Below are positions 47,700 to 57,160 of a DNA stretch of 64,000 nt, piece after piece. Position numbers and translations under genes: made by a program. This stretch comes from CALCLY01 sp900552775 (GTDB taxonomy: Bacteria; Bacillota; Clostridia; UMGS1883; UMGS1540). The notes under the pieces were generated by a model, which was given only the letters and a program-made list of their open reading frames with translations, was not told the DNA's origin and ran no database searches. The first letter of the stretch is position 1. The number at the start of each line of letters is the position of its first letter. Location of the stretch: the NCBI GenBank assembly GCA_937966555.1, contig CALCLY010000017.1:178763-242762 (forward strand). The letters are read 5' to 3'.

Positions 47700-50321
47700 T
47701 CACTTTATGTAAATAAACACGGTATCCGCTCTGTAATAACTCAGCTTGCAAACAATATACTGAACTCGTTCTCCCGAAACACTTAAGTTTTCGTACTTGC
47801 CGGGATAGATATCGCCCGTTTTCGTATCAAACACCGTATATGTGGGATTAGATAAGCTTATAGGCGCAATTTTATTTATATATCCGCCCGAATTCGGGAT
47901 GGGCATTTTATCTGCCAAAAGCACTATTGAATCCTTATCCTTTGATATGAGAGTTCCGCTTATATATGATGTCACCGAATTTGCGCTTGACGACACGCCG
48001 TCCTTATCATAGTTTATATCAAAGCCGGTATCAGAGAAAATAACATCTCTTGAAAGCCCGATTATTTTGCCGCCGCTTATCACCGCTCTTACAATATCGC
48101 CTTTTTTCGGCAGCTTGTCGGCCGCCGTAAGCTTTGATAACACTTCGCTTGTGCATATATATTCAACGTATTTTCCGTTTCTTACCCCGTATATTTTTTT
48201 AACCTTGACGTATTCGTCGTTTAACGCGTCAGTTACGCCAGAAACCATAAACGAAGTCGTATACTCGTTAGGCGTTTCCAGCTCGTCGGGGTCTGAAGAA
48301 GCGCCGTAAACCACAGCAGCCCTCGGGTAAAAGCTTTCGTCAAGATCATATGCGCTCAGTCTGTATTCCTTATCATTTGTCAGTTCAAACGCGGCAACGA
48401 TTTTAAAGCAGCTCTCGTCATATTCCTTCTGCTGATTTGATGCCAGCTCTGTCGGAACCATAAAAATCGTCGAACGCGACAGTATATAATTCGGTATGGC
48501 GACGTTTCCGCTTGTTTTGTATCTTATATAAGCCTTGTCGCTGTAGCACGTAAGAGAATTGTCAGTATTGTTGTTTGTTTCAACGGTTTGCTCCAATTGC
48601 TTGAATTCCTCGGTGTCAATCATCGAAATTTCTCCCGCAGAATTAAGGCTGTAGCGTATCAGAGAATATGACGGAAAGTCACCGTTTTTTAAAATATTCT
48701 TTACATTATCTGAGTTTTTGTCTTTTCTCTCTCCGTCCACGGTCAATTTGTCGGCAAGGCTGAATACCTCGCGTTTGCCATTCTCGCTCAGCAGCTTGAC
48801 ATTAACGTCGTTTCCGATGTTTTTATTAATTTTGCTTCCCAGTATAAGTCCGTATTTAACATCGTTTTTCGATACCGATTTAACATCCGTTACCGTTCCG
48901 TCCGGAGCAAGTAAAAATGTGTATTCGACGCCGAACGAAAGAACATTTTTTCTGTCTTTGAAGTAATAATTGAGTTTATATGTATTATTGTTCACAACTA
49001 TCTCGTCGTCGAGAATTTCCTCAACCTTTCCCGAAAGCTCCCCGGCGTCGGAAACGATCACCTTCAAGACCTTTTTGTCATCGCTCTGCATATATTCTAT
49101 AACGTTCCCCTCGGCAATATCGTTAAAGCCGCCGGCAGAATATGTCTTTGTCTGCAAATCATATTTCAGAACGGTAACCGAATTATCATTGTTTTCGGTC
49201 AAATCTATCGTTTTCTTATCAAAATTTTTATCATAAACCGTTTTATCGCTCAGGCTCTTTGAGTCAACAACAAAATACTGCTTTAACTCCGCAACGTAAT
49301 AATCGTATTTTCCGTCGCCGTTGTTGTCAATCAGTCTCGCGCTTCCGATTTTACCGAGAAAATCCGACTGTGTATGACTTATTACTCTGCCGTTTTTTAT
49401 ATACGCAAAGCCTTTGTCGAATTTATAGCTTTTCTCCGTTTTTCCGTCCTCGCTAACGACAAGCGTATTGTCGGAAAATCTTATTATATCCTCCGTATCT
49501 ATGCGGACCTCGGAATTCACAGCGTTTTCATCTGCCGTTATGACATTGTTGTCGCCGTCAACCCAAAGGGTGATTTTTTTCCCGAACATATCCTCCGAAC
49601 AAAAATCACAGTTTAACGTCACGGCATTTATTTCTATTTTGTTTTTGCCGGCGGAGTAATCGGTATCGCTCATATACCCAACGCTTGACACAACGCCGCT
49701 TATCTCATTAAGACCGAAAAAAACCGAAATAGCTTTTCTGCCTTTTTTATACGTTTCATCATCTTCTCCGAAAACCTCGGAATGAAGGCCGTTATAAATC
49801 ATGTTGACCGCGGAGCCGAGGCTTAAAGAATCGTCGTCGTTTTTACTTGTGTTTTTCGTAAGCCTGAGATCGTTTGCAATGCTTATATATCCGTAGGGAT
49901 AGCCCCCGCCGGACTCCGCTTTCCCCTCATATCCCAGCGCCACAACAATTTCCTTGACCGCCGCATTATATGATATAAGCTCATCGGGAGAAAATATCCC
50001 TTCCGCAATTCCGTTTGAAATCCTAAGCGATTTTGCAATGTTGATTTCGTCAAAGAAAGGCGAATCCTTTGAAACGTCGTTGAAGGCCGCCTCAACGCCC
50101 GACACATCGTTTAGGTTAATCATTCTTACGGCCATTGCGGTAAACTCTGCTCTTGTCAAGGGTTCATCCTGCGATTTTCCGATTCCGTAAGTGATGCCGA
50201 GTCTCGACACAAATTCGTATTTTGAATTTTCATTTCGTTCTGCCGATACATTCAACGACAACGCCGAAACCGACAAAATCACTGCCGAAACAATTGATAT
50301 TATTTTTTTCAAAAAAATCAT
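47700..50321 (-). CDS. SLH-domain surface protein (873 aa)
   Basis: The start is uncertain: ATG at 50321 is close to AAAGGTG, and a TTG five codons on is better spaced. Signal peptide follows (KKIISIVSAVILSVSALSL). Two SLH-type segments in the first ~190 residues (LTRAEFTAMAVRMINL, FFDEINIAKSLRISNGIAE, LISYNAAVKEIVVALGYEG) anchor the protein to secondary cell wall polymer. The rest (~680 residues) is beta-rich with repeated YVEYICTSEVL-like and KVDYYVAELKQYF-like segments, of unknown function. Probable anchor or scaffold for the secreted lyases. Confidence 0.75.
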   Translation of the reverse strand: MIFLKKIISIVSAVILSVSALSLNVSAERNENSKYEFVSRLGITYGIGKSQDEPLTRAEFTAMAVRMINLNDVSGVEAAFNDVSKDSPFFDEINIAKSLRISNGIAEGIFSPDELISYNAAVKEIVVALGYEGKAESGGGYPYGYISIANDLRLTKNTSKNDDDSLSLGSAVNMIYNGLHSEVFGEDDETYKKGRKAISVFFGLNEISGVVSSVGYMSDTDYSAGKNKIEINAVTLNCDFCSEDMFGKKITLWVDGDNNVITADENAVNSEVRIDTEDIIRFSDNTLVVSEDGKTEKSYKFDKGFAYIKNGRVISHTQSDFLGKIGSARLIDNNGDGKYDYYVAELKQYFVVDSKSLSDKTVYDKNFDKKTIDLTENNDNSVTVLKYDLQTKTYSAGGFNDIAEGNVIEYMQSDDKKVLKVIVSDAGELSGKVEEILDDEIVVNNNTYKLNYYFKDRKNVLSFGVEYTFLLAPDGTVTDVKSVSKNDVKYGLILGSKINKNIGNDVNVKLLSENGKREVFSLADKLTVDGERKDKNSDNVKNILKNGDFPSYSLIRYSLNSAGEISMIDTEEFKQLEQTVETNNNTDNSLTCYSDKAYIRYKTSGNVAIPNYILSRSTIFMVPTELASNQQKEYDESCFKIVAAFELTNDKEYRLSAYDLDESFYPRAAVVYGASSDPDELETPNEYTTSFMVSGVTDALNDEYVKVKKIYGVRNGKYVEYICTSEVLSKLTAADKLPKKGDIVRAVISGGKIIGLSRDVIFSDTGFDINYDKDGVSSSANSVTSYISGTLISKDKDSIVLLADKMPIPNSGGYINKIAPISLSNPTYTVFDTKTGDIYPGKYENLSVSGERVQYIVCKLSYYRADTVFIYIK

Positions 50322-50332
50322 CACCTTTCTTG

Positions 50333-52066
50333 TCAATTTATTCTCTCGTTAATATCTGTAAGGAGTCTGAATATTACCTGCGCCGCTTCAACTCTTGTAA
50401 TTTCATTTTGAGGATTAACGAAATTGTTGTTGTCGCCCGTTATTATTTTGTTTGCCGAAAGCGATATAATCGCGGGCCACGAATATGTATCGGCGGAAAG
50501 AAGATCATCGAAATTATATGTTCCGCTGTAGCTTACCCCGACTGCCTGCGCGGCTCTGTACGCGATAAGAATCGCATCCTGCCTTTTTATGTTGTCATTC
50601 GGATTGAATTTTCCGTCATAACCGTTTATAATTTCGTTGTCGGCAGCAACATTGACATATTTTGAAAACCATTGGTCATCCGCAACATCGGAAAATCTTT
50701 TTGCGGGATTTCCCGTAAAATTAAAGGCGGCAACCATAAGCTTTGCAAATTCCGCTCTTGTTATTCCCTTTGACGGCTGAAACGTTCCGTTTTCATAACC
50801 TGAAATGATGCCGGACGCATAAAGTGAGGATACCGCGTTGTAGCCCCAATGCTCCGTCGGCAAATCGGAAAAGCTTGCATTTCCGGGTATTAGCTTTGTA
50901 ATTTTATATCCCCTTGCCGTGTTTTCGGGATTATTCGTTCCGGCCGATTCGTTAATCGAAGGGTCATAGCCCGAATTTACAGGCGTATTTATTGAAGCCG
51001 ATGGGCCTCCTCCCGATGAAGAACCGCCCGTGCCTGAGCTGCCCGTGCCTGAACCGCTGTTATTTTTAATCGCTTTGTTCAGTGCAATTTCAAAATTATC
51101 CTCCATATCGGGCAAATTTACAAAATTCAGTTTAATAAGCTCCTTGAAAACACTCTTTGAAACCGTTTTTGTATATCTGCTGTCGCTTTTCAGAATATTC
51201 GGAAGATAATTCTCGTATATTGTTTTCAGACTTTCATAGCTCTCTGCGGTTTTGATTCTCGAGAGCACCGTAAACGAATTTAAAACCTCTTTAAAGCCCG
51301 CTTTCCCGTCTGATTTTCTCAAATATTTTACGGATTTTACATAATCGGATTCAGCCAAAAGAGAAAGCGCCTTTTTTCTTATTTCATCTGTATAATTTGA
51401 GTTATTTTCAAAATCCGCCGAATAATCAATATCAAGCTCTTCCTCATAATCCTTTATAATCCGTTCAACGTCTTCGTTTTTCTTACCCATAAGCTCTGCC
51501 AAAGCAAGACATGCATTGAATTTCTTTATAAATGAAGCGGAATCGTTAAAATCGTTCTCACATTCAAAAAGTATTCTCGAGGCCTCATCTATATTGTTGA
51601 TAAAAATATCTTCCGTCGGATCCGTTCCCAAATTAAACGCATTATCTGCAATGAATTTTTTGTACTTGGCATAATCCCCTATTTTTGAAAGCTCTCTTGA
51701 AAGCTCGTCCGCTTTTTTTGCCGAAAAATATATAAATGAGGCGGAAGCGCTCGCTTCGGTACTGTCAATCAAATGAACGTCATACTTTCCCGGCTCGCAT
51801 TTTTCCGGCATTTTAAAAGTATAAATGAATTTACCGTATGCCTTGAATTTAAACACATCAAGCGGAAGACTGCCGCTGTTAAAATCATCGATATTCTCCC
51901 CTGTTTCACTCAAAACAATGTTGCTCCGTCCCATTGCATACCCTGTTAACCTGACAATATTTTCACTTTGATCATATTGGGCTTTAACCGAAATATTATT
52001 TGCGTTTGCGCAAATGCCAACGGGAATCAGCATCAAAACCAACAACAGCGATAATATTTTTTTCAA
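50333..52066 (-). CDS. SLH-domain surface protein (577 aa)
   Basis: TTG start at 52066, 7 nt after AGGAGTG. Signal peptide LKKILSLLLVLMLIPVGICA. A beta domain (residues ~20-120) and a helical region precede a Ser/Gly linker (GSGTGSSGTGGSSSGGG). Three SLH repeats end the protein: FSDLPTEHWGYNAVSSLYA with ITRAEFAKLM, FSDVADDQWFSKYVNVAAD with IKRQDAILI, and FDDLLSADTYSWPAI with ITRVEAAQVI. It is the first gene of the surface operon, downstream of the promoter at 52148-52176. Confidence 0.85.
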   Translation of the reverse strand: MKKILSLLLVLMLIPVGICANANNISVKAQYDQSENIVRLTGYAMGRSNIVLSETGENIDDFNSGSLPLDVFKFKAYGKFIYTFKMPEKCEPGKYDVHLIDSTEASASASFIYFSAKKADELSRELSKIGDYAKYKKFIADNAFNLGTDPTEDIFINNIDEASRILFECENDFNDSASFIKKFNACLALAELMGKKNEDVERIIKDYEEELDIDYSADFENNSNYTDEIRKKALSLLAESDYVKSVKYLRKSDGKAGFKEVLNSFTVLSRIKTAESYESLKTIYENYLPNILKSDSRYTKTVSKSVFKELIKLNFVNLPDMEDNFEIALNKAIKNNSGSGTGSSGTGGSSSGGGPSASINTPVNSGYDPSINESAGTNNPENTARGYKITKLIPGNASFSDLPTEHWGYNAVSSLYASGIISGYENGTFQPSKGITRAEFAKLMVAAFNFTGNPAKRFSDVADDQWFSKYVNVAADNEIINGYDGKFNPNDNIKRQDAILIAYRAAQAVGVSYSGTYNFDDLLSADTYSWPAIISLSANKIITGDNNNFVNPQNEITRVEAAQVIFRLLTDINERIN

Positions 52067-52147
52067 ATTAATGCACTCCTTTTTTTGTAATACGCTTTGC
52101 GTATAAACGCAGCGCGTCACCGAGGCATATCCTCCCCGATTAATTTT

Positions 52148-52176
52148 ATTATAACAATATCAAAAAATATAAACAA
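52148..52176 (-). promoter_or_regulatory. Promoter of the surface-protein operon
   Basis: Minus strand TTGTTT, 17-nt spacer, TATAAT (52148-52153). It lies in the 380-bp gap shared with the divergent AraC gene, whose product is the likely activator. Apart from this promoter the gap 52177-52445 shows only AT-rich sequence. Confidence 0.7.
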
Positions 52177-52445
52177 GCCAATGATTTATCAAAAAATATA
52201 ACTCATTTACCATTTTAATTATTATGAACAAAATTTCACATTGATAAATACAAGTTCATGGAAAATACGACAACAATTACTTGATATTCAGATATCTAAG
52301 TACTTGATTTTTTTGAAAAATTGTGATAGTATAATTTTAGAGAAAAGTGCAAAAAAACGGAATTTAATCGGATAACAGCAAAAAAGACGAAGTGTGACGC
52401 GCGAAACAATTAAAAAAACGCAAATAAGATTGGAGTGTTTATTTT

Positions 52446-53327
52446 ATGAAATTTCAGGTAGAATTTGACGGCACGCTGAAAGATGACATAAAGCTTTCCG
52501 ACTCTCAATATGATTTAAGAATAACCGATTTTGTTATATCTAACAAACCCTTCAGCCATCGCGCAAAGGCGTCTGAGTTATTGATTGTCATGAGCGGGCG
52601 CGGACAATTGAATCACGGCAAAGCAACCTTCGAGATTTCCGAAGGTTCTATGTTTTTCTTTCATGACGGCGAATCGTATTCTGTTATTTCGGAGGAAAAC
52701 AATCTTTCCGTTACGGTTATCGGCTTTTCGTATTTCTTTTTCTATCCCTTCGACGAAAAAACGGTTTCCTTTTTCAGTATTCCGTATTTGAAAAGAAAGC
52801 TTCAGACTTCCGTCCCGAAGCAGGAATTTGAGCATATAAAATATTTGCTTGCAATTATAAAAGAGCATTCGACAAGCTACACAAAATACAGCAGATTTAA
52901 TTTAATAACCATCATCAACTTTATCCTGTTAAATTATATGGTTATTCTTGACGAGAAATCCAGATACAACTCACAAAAAAAGCTTGACAATATAGTGGCA
53001 TATATTTACAACAATTTTTTTATGCAGAGTTTTTCCGTGGGAAAAATGGCAAACGCCTTATATATATCGCCCACTCATCTGAGCAGGCTTTTCAAAAATG
53101 AATTCGGGGTATCGGTGCAAAAATTTGTTTTAAATCTAAGACTTGAATTCGCATATGACCAGCTGCTCGGAACAAAAATGAGCGTCAAAGAGGTATCCTC
53201 CATGACAGGCTTTAAATCGGTTTCGTATTTTATAAAAGAATTTAAAAACAAATATAACATTACGCCGAAAAAATTGTTGATAAATTCAGAGAAAGCAAAT
53301 AATCAAAGCTCGCCGGAAAAGACTTGA
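52446..53327 (+). CDS. AraC-family transcriptional regulator
   Basis: Protein of 293 aa after GGAG. The N-terminal cupin-like sensing domain includes SELLIVMSGRGQLNHGKAT and EGSMFFFHDGESYSVI. The C-terminal ~100 residues are the double HTH: YNNFFMQSFSVGKMANALY, ISPTHLSRLFKNEFGVSVQK, VKEVSSMTGFKSVSYFIKEF and KYNITPKKL. It is divergent from the surface operon and most likely activates it in response to a sugar product. Confidence 0.9.
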   Translation: MKFQVEFDGTLKDDIKLSDSQYDLRITDFVISNKPFSHRAKASELLIVMSGRGQLNHGKATFEISEGSMFFFHDGESYSVISEENNLSVTVIGFSYFFFYPFDEKTVSFFSIPYLKRKLQTSVPKQEFEHIKYLLAIIKEHSTSYTKYSRFNLITIINFILLNYMVILDEKSRYNSQKKLDNIVAYIYNNFFMQSFSVGKMANALYISPTHLSRLFKNEFGVSVQKFVLNLRLEFAYDQLLGTKMSVKEVSSMTGFKSVSYFIKEFKNKYNITPKKLLINSEKANNQSSPEKT

Positions 53328-53339
53328 TTTCCGGCTTTT
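53312..53339 (+). terminator. Terminator of the AraC gene
   Basis: GCCGGAAA-AGACTTGA-TTTCCGGC-TTTT; the loop contains the stop codon. A second plus-strand terminator, CTCCGC/GCGGAG followed by eight T, is at 53399-53430. Confidence 0.75.
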
Positions 53340-53432
53340 ACGCATTGCGGCTTTTAAGAGACGTCCCCTTTTTCCTTCGGCACAAATTTTGTTCAAAGCT
53401 CCGCTCCCTTCGCATTGCGGAGTTTTTTTTGT

Positions 53433-53477
53433 AAAAAAAACGGGCCACAGCAAAAATTATATTCGCTGCAGCCCCGT
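53433..53477 (-). terminator. Terminator of the DUF378 gene
   Basis: Minus strand ACGGGGCTGCAGC and GCTGTGGCCCGT pair imperfectly and are followed by eight T. Confidence 0.65.
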
Positions 53478-53480
53478 TCT

Positions 53481-53687
53481 TCAATGATTGTCTTTTTGCG
53501 GAACTTTTTCTTTGAACAGCAATGTAATTGCCCAAAGACCGGCAAGACCCACTATCGAAAAAATTATTCTCGGAACAAGTGCCAGCTGGCTTCCGAAAAT
53601 CGAGCCGATAATATCTACGCCGAAAAGACCGATGGAGCCCCAGTTAAGCGCTCCGATAATAACAAGTATAAGTGCTGTATTATCCAA
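53481..53687 (-). CDS. DUF378 small membrane protein
   Basis: Protein of 68 aa with a TTG start 9 nt after GGAG. Two membrane helices (ALILVIIGALNWGSIGLFG; RIIFSIVGLAGLWAITLLF) and the NWGxIGLF motif define DUF378. Function unknown. It is a single-gene unit with its own terminator, downstream of recR on the same strand. Confidence 0.85.
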   Translation of the reverse strand: MDNTALILVIIGALNWGSIGLFGVDIIGSIFGSQLALVPRIIFSIVGLAGLWAITLLFKEKVPQKDNH

Positions 53688-53760
53688 TTAAATCAACTCC
53701 TAAAAAAATATATCGGTGCTGATTTAAAGTTTAACCGAAAAAAAATTTTTTATACTTGTT

Positions 53761-54363
53761 TTACACAATTTCGCGGCGGCCCTCAAGCGCACGTGCAAGA
53801 GTTACTTCATCCGCAAACTCAAGATCGCTTCCCACAGGCACTCCGTTTGCAATTCTTGTTACTTTTACTCCGAACGGCTTTAAAAGCTTGGCTATGTACA
53901 TTGCCGTCGCCTCGCCTTCAACACTCGGGTTTGTTGCCATAATAACCTCCGAAACGGAATCTTCGGAAATTCTTGCGAGAAGTTCTTTTATTTTGATATC
54001 GTCGGGACCTATGCCGTCCATAGGCGAAATTGCGCCGTGCAGAACGTGATAAACCCCGTCATACTCATTTGTTTTTTCCATTGCCATCACATCTTTCGGA
54101 GATTCCACAACACATATTATGTCACGGCGCCTCTTCGGATTCGAGCAAATTGCACACGGCGATACATCCGTAAAGCCCTGGCAGACAGGACAAAAACTTA
54201 TTTCTTTTTTTGCATTTAAAATAGCGTCCGAAAGCTTCTGTGCCTCATCCTGCGATGAACCAAGAATATAAAAAGCCAGTCTGTGTGCGCTTTTTCTGCC
54301 TATTCCGGGCATTTTTGCAAGCTCATTCACAAGGCGAGCCAACGGCGGTACGTACTCATTCAT
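53761..54363 (-). CDS. recR: Recombination mediator RecR
   Basis: Protein of 200 aa, the usual RecR length, after AAAGGAG. An N-terminal HhH (LAKMPGIGRKSAHRLAFY), a Cys4 zinc finger (CPVCQGFTDVSPCAIC), TOPRIM (ICVVESPKDVMAMEK, IIMATNPSVEGEATAMYI) and C-terminal VTRIANGVPVGSDLEFAD are complete. With RecO it loads RecA onto gapped DNA. It is the last gene of the dnaX-ybaB-recR operon. Confidence 0.97.
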   Translation of the reverse strand: MNEYVPPLARLVNELAKMPGIGRKSAHRLAFYILGSSQDEAQKLSDAILNAKKEISFCPVCQGFTDVSPCAICSNPKRRRDIICVVESPKDVMAMEKTNEYDGVYHVLHGAISPMDGIGPDDIKIKELLARISEDSVSEVIMATNPSVEGEATAMYIAKLLKPFGVKVTRIANGVPVGSDLEFADEVTLARALEGRREIV

Positions 54364-54385
54364 TTAAAATGCTCCTTTCGGGCAA

Positions 54386-54730
54386 TCAGAATAAACCCGG
54401 TATATTCAATCCGCCTGTAAGCTTGCTCATTTCACGGCTGGATTCTTCATCGGCTTTGCGCATTGCTTCGTTTACTGCGGCAATAATAAGATCCTGAAGC
54501 ATATCAATATCATCGGGATCAACAACTTCCGGAGAAATAGTTATGCCGGTAAGCTCTTTTTTGCCGGAAATTTTTACGGTTACCGCGCCGCCGCCCGATG
54601 TTGCTTCAATTTCGCGTTCTTCAAGCTCCTGCTGCGCACGCATCATTTCCTGCTGCATTTTTTGCGCCTGCTTTATCATGTTATTCATGTTTCCTGGCAT
54701 TCCCATGCCGTTAAATTTACCTTTAGCCAT
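54386..54730 (-). CDS. YbaB/EbfC nucleoid-associated protein
   Basis: Protein of 114 aa after AAGGAG. NMNNMIKQAQKMQQEMMRAQ is the typical N-terminal helix, then EIEATSGGGAVTVKISGKKE and PEVVDPDDIDMLQDLIIAAV, the family core. It binds DNA as a homodimer. Its place between dnaX and recR is the conserved Firmicutes order. Confidence 0.95.
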   Translation of the reverse strand: MAKGKFNGMGMPGNMNNMIKQAQKMQQEMMRAQQELEEREIEATSGGGAVTVKISGKKELTGITISPEVVDPDDIDMLQDLIIAAVNEAMRKADEESSREMSKLTGGLNIPGLF

Positions 54731-54735
54731 AATTT

Positions 54736-56289
54736 CTACTCCTTATTATCATTATATAGTTTAATTAAATTATCCTGTTCCGCTCTCTTTTCTTCTGAAG
54801 CGCGCTTTACGATAATATCCGGTCTGAAGCCTGCAAATCTTTCAATTAAAGATGCCAGCAAAGCTTTATTGTCCGTAATAATACCCGAAAGCGATGAAAA
54901 TTCCTCATCAGAGTTAAAAACAAAGGCAAGTTTCCCGTCATTTTCTTCGATTTCAGCCGCAGAAATTGCCATTGAAACCTGCAAATTATTTCCCGAAATA
55001 AGTTCCGCTGTTATATCTGCAAGAGAGTGCTTTATTTTTGCAACATTAGCGCTGTCCGCAGGTTTTACAGCAAGCTTTGGCACCTCTTTTTTTGAAGATT
55101 TACTTTCCTTTGCCGAAGCCGGAGCAGCTGTAAAAACTCCGGAAGCTATTTTGCTTTCCAAAGCAGACAGTCTTTCCGCCAAAGCTTCGCTTGACAAGTC
55201 ATATACAGGGTTTGTCATTTTTATTACGGCAATTTCAAGTGTCAGACGCGTATTTAAGCTTGTGCGGAAAAGCATTTGTGCCTCGGACGCAAGCTTAATC
55301 ACATTCACAAGTCTTTCCGGTGTAAAAAGCGCAGCAAGTTCCAAAAGCTTCTGCGCATCATCCTCCGAAACGCCAAGCGCCGCAGAAGGGTTTTCCGTAT
55401 ATTTGCAAAGCAAAATATTTCTAAGCTGCATTATTAAATTATCTGTAAAAGACGGAATATTTTTTCCTGATGTCACCGCGTCCGAAATTGCGGCAAATGC
55501 AGATTTAACATCGTTTTTTGCAATACTTTCAATAAGTTTTTCGGTATATTCATTCTCTGAAGTGCCGAGAAAATCCGAAATCTGTGCGTAAGTCAGCCTG
55601 TTGCCGCCAACCGAAATACACTGATCGAGAATACTAAGTGCGTCTCTCATGGCGCCGTCAGCCTTTTCGGCTATAAGCCTTATTGCACTGTCTTCTATGG
55701 CAGTGTCGCCGTCTTTTAATATTTTTTTAATTTGTTCTTCTATATCCGAAACGTTTATCCGTCTGAAATCAAAACGCTGACAGCGCGACAAAATCGTTTG
55801 CGGAATTTTATGCGACTCTGTTGTTGCCAGAATAAAATGCACATGTGCCGGCGGCTCCTCGAGAGTTTTTAAAAGTGCGTTAAATGCCGCGCCCGACAGC
55901 ATATGAACCTCGTCGACTATATAAACGCGGTCCGAAAGAGCTGAACCCGAAAACCGTGCTTCCTCGCGGAGATTTCTGATATTGTCGACACCGTTATTGC
56001 TTGCGGCGTCTATTTCGGTAATATCGGGCATTGTTCCGTCGAGAATTCCGAGACAATGTGCGCATTTGTTGCACGGGTTTCCGTTTTGAGGGTCAAGACA
56101 ATTAATCGCGCGCGACAATATTCGTGCCGTGGAGGTCTTTCCCGTACCTCTTGAACCACAGAAAAGATAGGCGTGACCTATTCTGCCCGTGATAATCTCA
56201 TTTTTAAGTGTATTTGTTATATGCTCCTGCCCCACAACATCGTCAAATGTAAGAGGGCGCCATTTTCTGTAAAGAGCTGTGTAAGCCAC
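54736..56289 (-). CDS. dnaX: DNA polymerase III subunit gamma/tau
   Basis: Protein of 517 aa, GTG start after GAGGTG. Clamp-loader AAA+ module: YRKWRPLTFDDVVGQEHIT, Walker A GSRGTGKTSTAR, four-Cys zinc knuckle (C-x8-C-x2-C-x2-C from NCLDPQNGNPC), Walker B VYIVDEVHML, SRC motif TILSRCQRFDFR. The C-terminal part contains an Ala/Lys-rich linker (AAPASAKESKSSKKEV) before the tau-like domain. Length is normal for Clostridia. It loads the sliding clamp and bridges the polymerases. Confidence 0.96.
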   Translation of the reverse strand: MAYTALYRKWRPLTFDDVVGQEHITNTLKNEIITGRIGHAYLFCGSRGTGKTSTARILSRAINCLDPQNGNPCNKCAHCLGILDGTMPDITEIDAASNNGVDNIRNLREEARFSGSALSDRVYIVDEVHMLSGAAFNALLKTLEEPPAHVHFILATTESHKIPQTILSRCQRFDFRRINVSDIEEQIKKILKDGDTAIEDSAIRLIAEKADGAMRDALSILDQCISVGGNRLTYAQISDFLGTSENEYTEKLIESIAKNDVKSAFAAISDAVTSGKNIPSFTDNLIMQLRNILLCKYTENPSAALGVSEDDAQKLLELAALFTPERLVNVIKLASEAQMLFRTSLNTRLTLEIAVIKMTNPVYDLSSEALAERLSALESKIASGVFTAAPASAKESKSSKKEVPKLAVKPADSANVAKIKHSLADITAELISGNNLQVSMAISAAEIEENDGKLAFVFNSDEEFSSLSGIITDNKALLASLIERFAGFRPDIIVKRASEEKRAEQDNLIKLYNDNKE

Positions 56290-56359
56290 GTTTTTTCACC
56301 TCGCACATAAAAAAATCGTACACCCCTTTTCTCGAATTACTCTTATATACGGTAATTTT

Positions 56360-56582
56360 GCAGCTTGCTGTTGCCGGGCGAACCCGCGGCACACACAGAT
56401 GACCGCTTATCGCTGCTTGGTTCCCCACCTGACGAGGTTCACGGGTCTGTGTTGCGAAGGACCCGGCCGTCATCACTGCTCACAAAAGCCTGCTATACAA
56501 GAATAACCCTCAAAAAGGGATTCGCCCCTGCTGTAGCGGATTGCAGGTACAGGGCACCGCTAACTCCCCGACTAGTACGACT
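56360..56582 (-). ncRNA. ffs: Long-form signal recognition particle RNA
   Basis: Minus strand: Alu domain GGGGAGTTAGCGGTGCCCTG and CTGCAATCCGCTACAGCAG, matching the Bacillus/Clostridium-type SRP RNA, and the S-domain helix 8 with GAACCTCGTCAGGTGGGGAA and CCAAGCAGCGATAAG, including the GGAA tetraloop. It is directly upstream of dnaX, as usual. Exact ends are estimated to about 15 nt. Confidence 0.9.
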
Positions 56583-56643
56583 TTATTATTATACACTATT
56601 TAATTAAAATAATCAATAGAAAAATAGCTTTTTTTAAATAAAA

Positions 56644-57159
56644 TTATTTTATTCTGTAAATATAATTCTCCTTGCGCGGTTTCTCGGGCGCTTTTTCGCC
56701 GTAACCCAAAACGCAGTGGCCTATACCCTCATAATTTCCTTCGATGCCCCATTTTTTAAGAAGTACTTTTCCTTTTTCGGATTCAAACTCTTCTTTTGCT
56801 CGGTGTATCCAGCAAGACTCAATCCCGAGCGCTTCCGCGGCATTCATAAGATTTCCCATAACAAGAGAGCCGTCATAAAGATATGTAGGTACATCCTTGT
56901 TTGCCAGAACAACAATTACGGTTTTTGCGCCGTAAAACGGATCTCCCGACGTGCCCATTATAGCGGCATTCATCTTTGAAAGCTCGGATATGGTTTCCTC
57001 GTCATCTAAGACAACCATTATTGCAGACTGTCTTCCCATGCCGGACGGAGCATACATACCCGCCTCCAAAATCTCCGAAAGCTCTTTTTCCGGAACTTTG
57101 CGTCCGTCAAATTTTCTGCATGAACGTCTTGATTTTAAAACAGAAATTGCATCTTTCAT
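56644..57159 (-). CDS. Nitroreductase-family flavoprotein
   Basis: Protein of 171 aa; start MKDAISVLKSRRSCRKFDG (57159) after AAGGAGG. FMN-binding landmarks: SRRSCRKF near the N-terminus, AGMYAPSGMGRQSAIMVV, a YDGSLVMGNLMNAAEALGIES helix pattern shortened to its core SLVMGNLMNAAEALG, CWIHRAKEEF and GHCVLGYGEKAPEKPRK. Uses NAD(P)H for two-electron reductions; physiological substrate unknown. One nt downstream of the HD gene stop, so cotranscribed. Confidence 0.88.
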   Translation of the reverse strand: MKDAISVLKSRRSCRKFDGRKVPEKELSEILEAGMYAPSGMGRQSAIMVVLDDEETISELSKMNAAIMGTSGDPFYGAKTVIVVLANKDVPTYLYDGSLVMGNLMNAAEALGIESCWIHRAKEEFESEKGKVLLKKWGIEGNYEGIGHCVLGYGEKAPEKPRKENYIYRIK

Positions 57160-57160
57160 C

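Noticed and set aside
56243..56476. Short minus-strand frame upstream of dnaX
   Set aside because: It lies within the SRP RNA, whose structure and sequence are clear.
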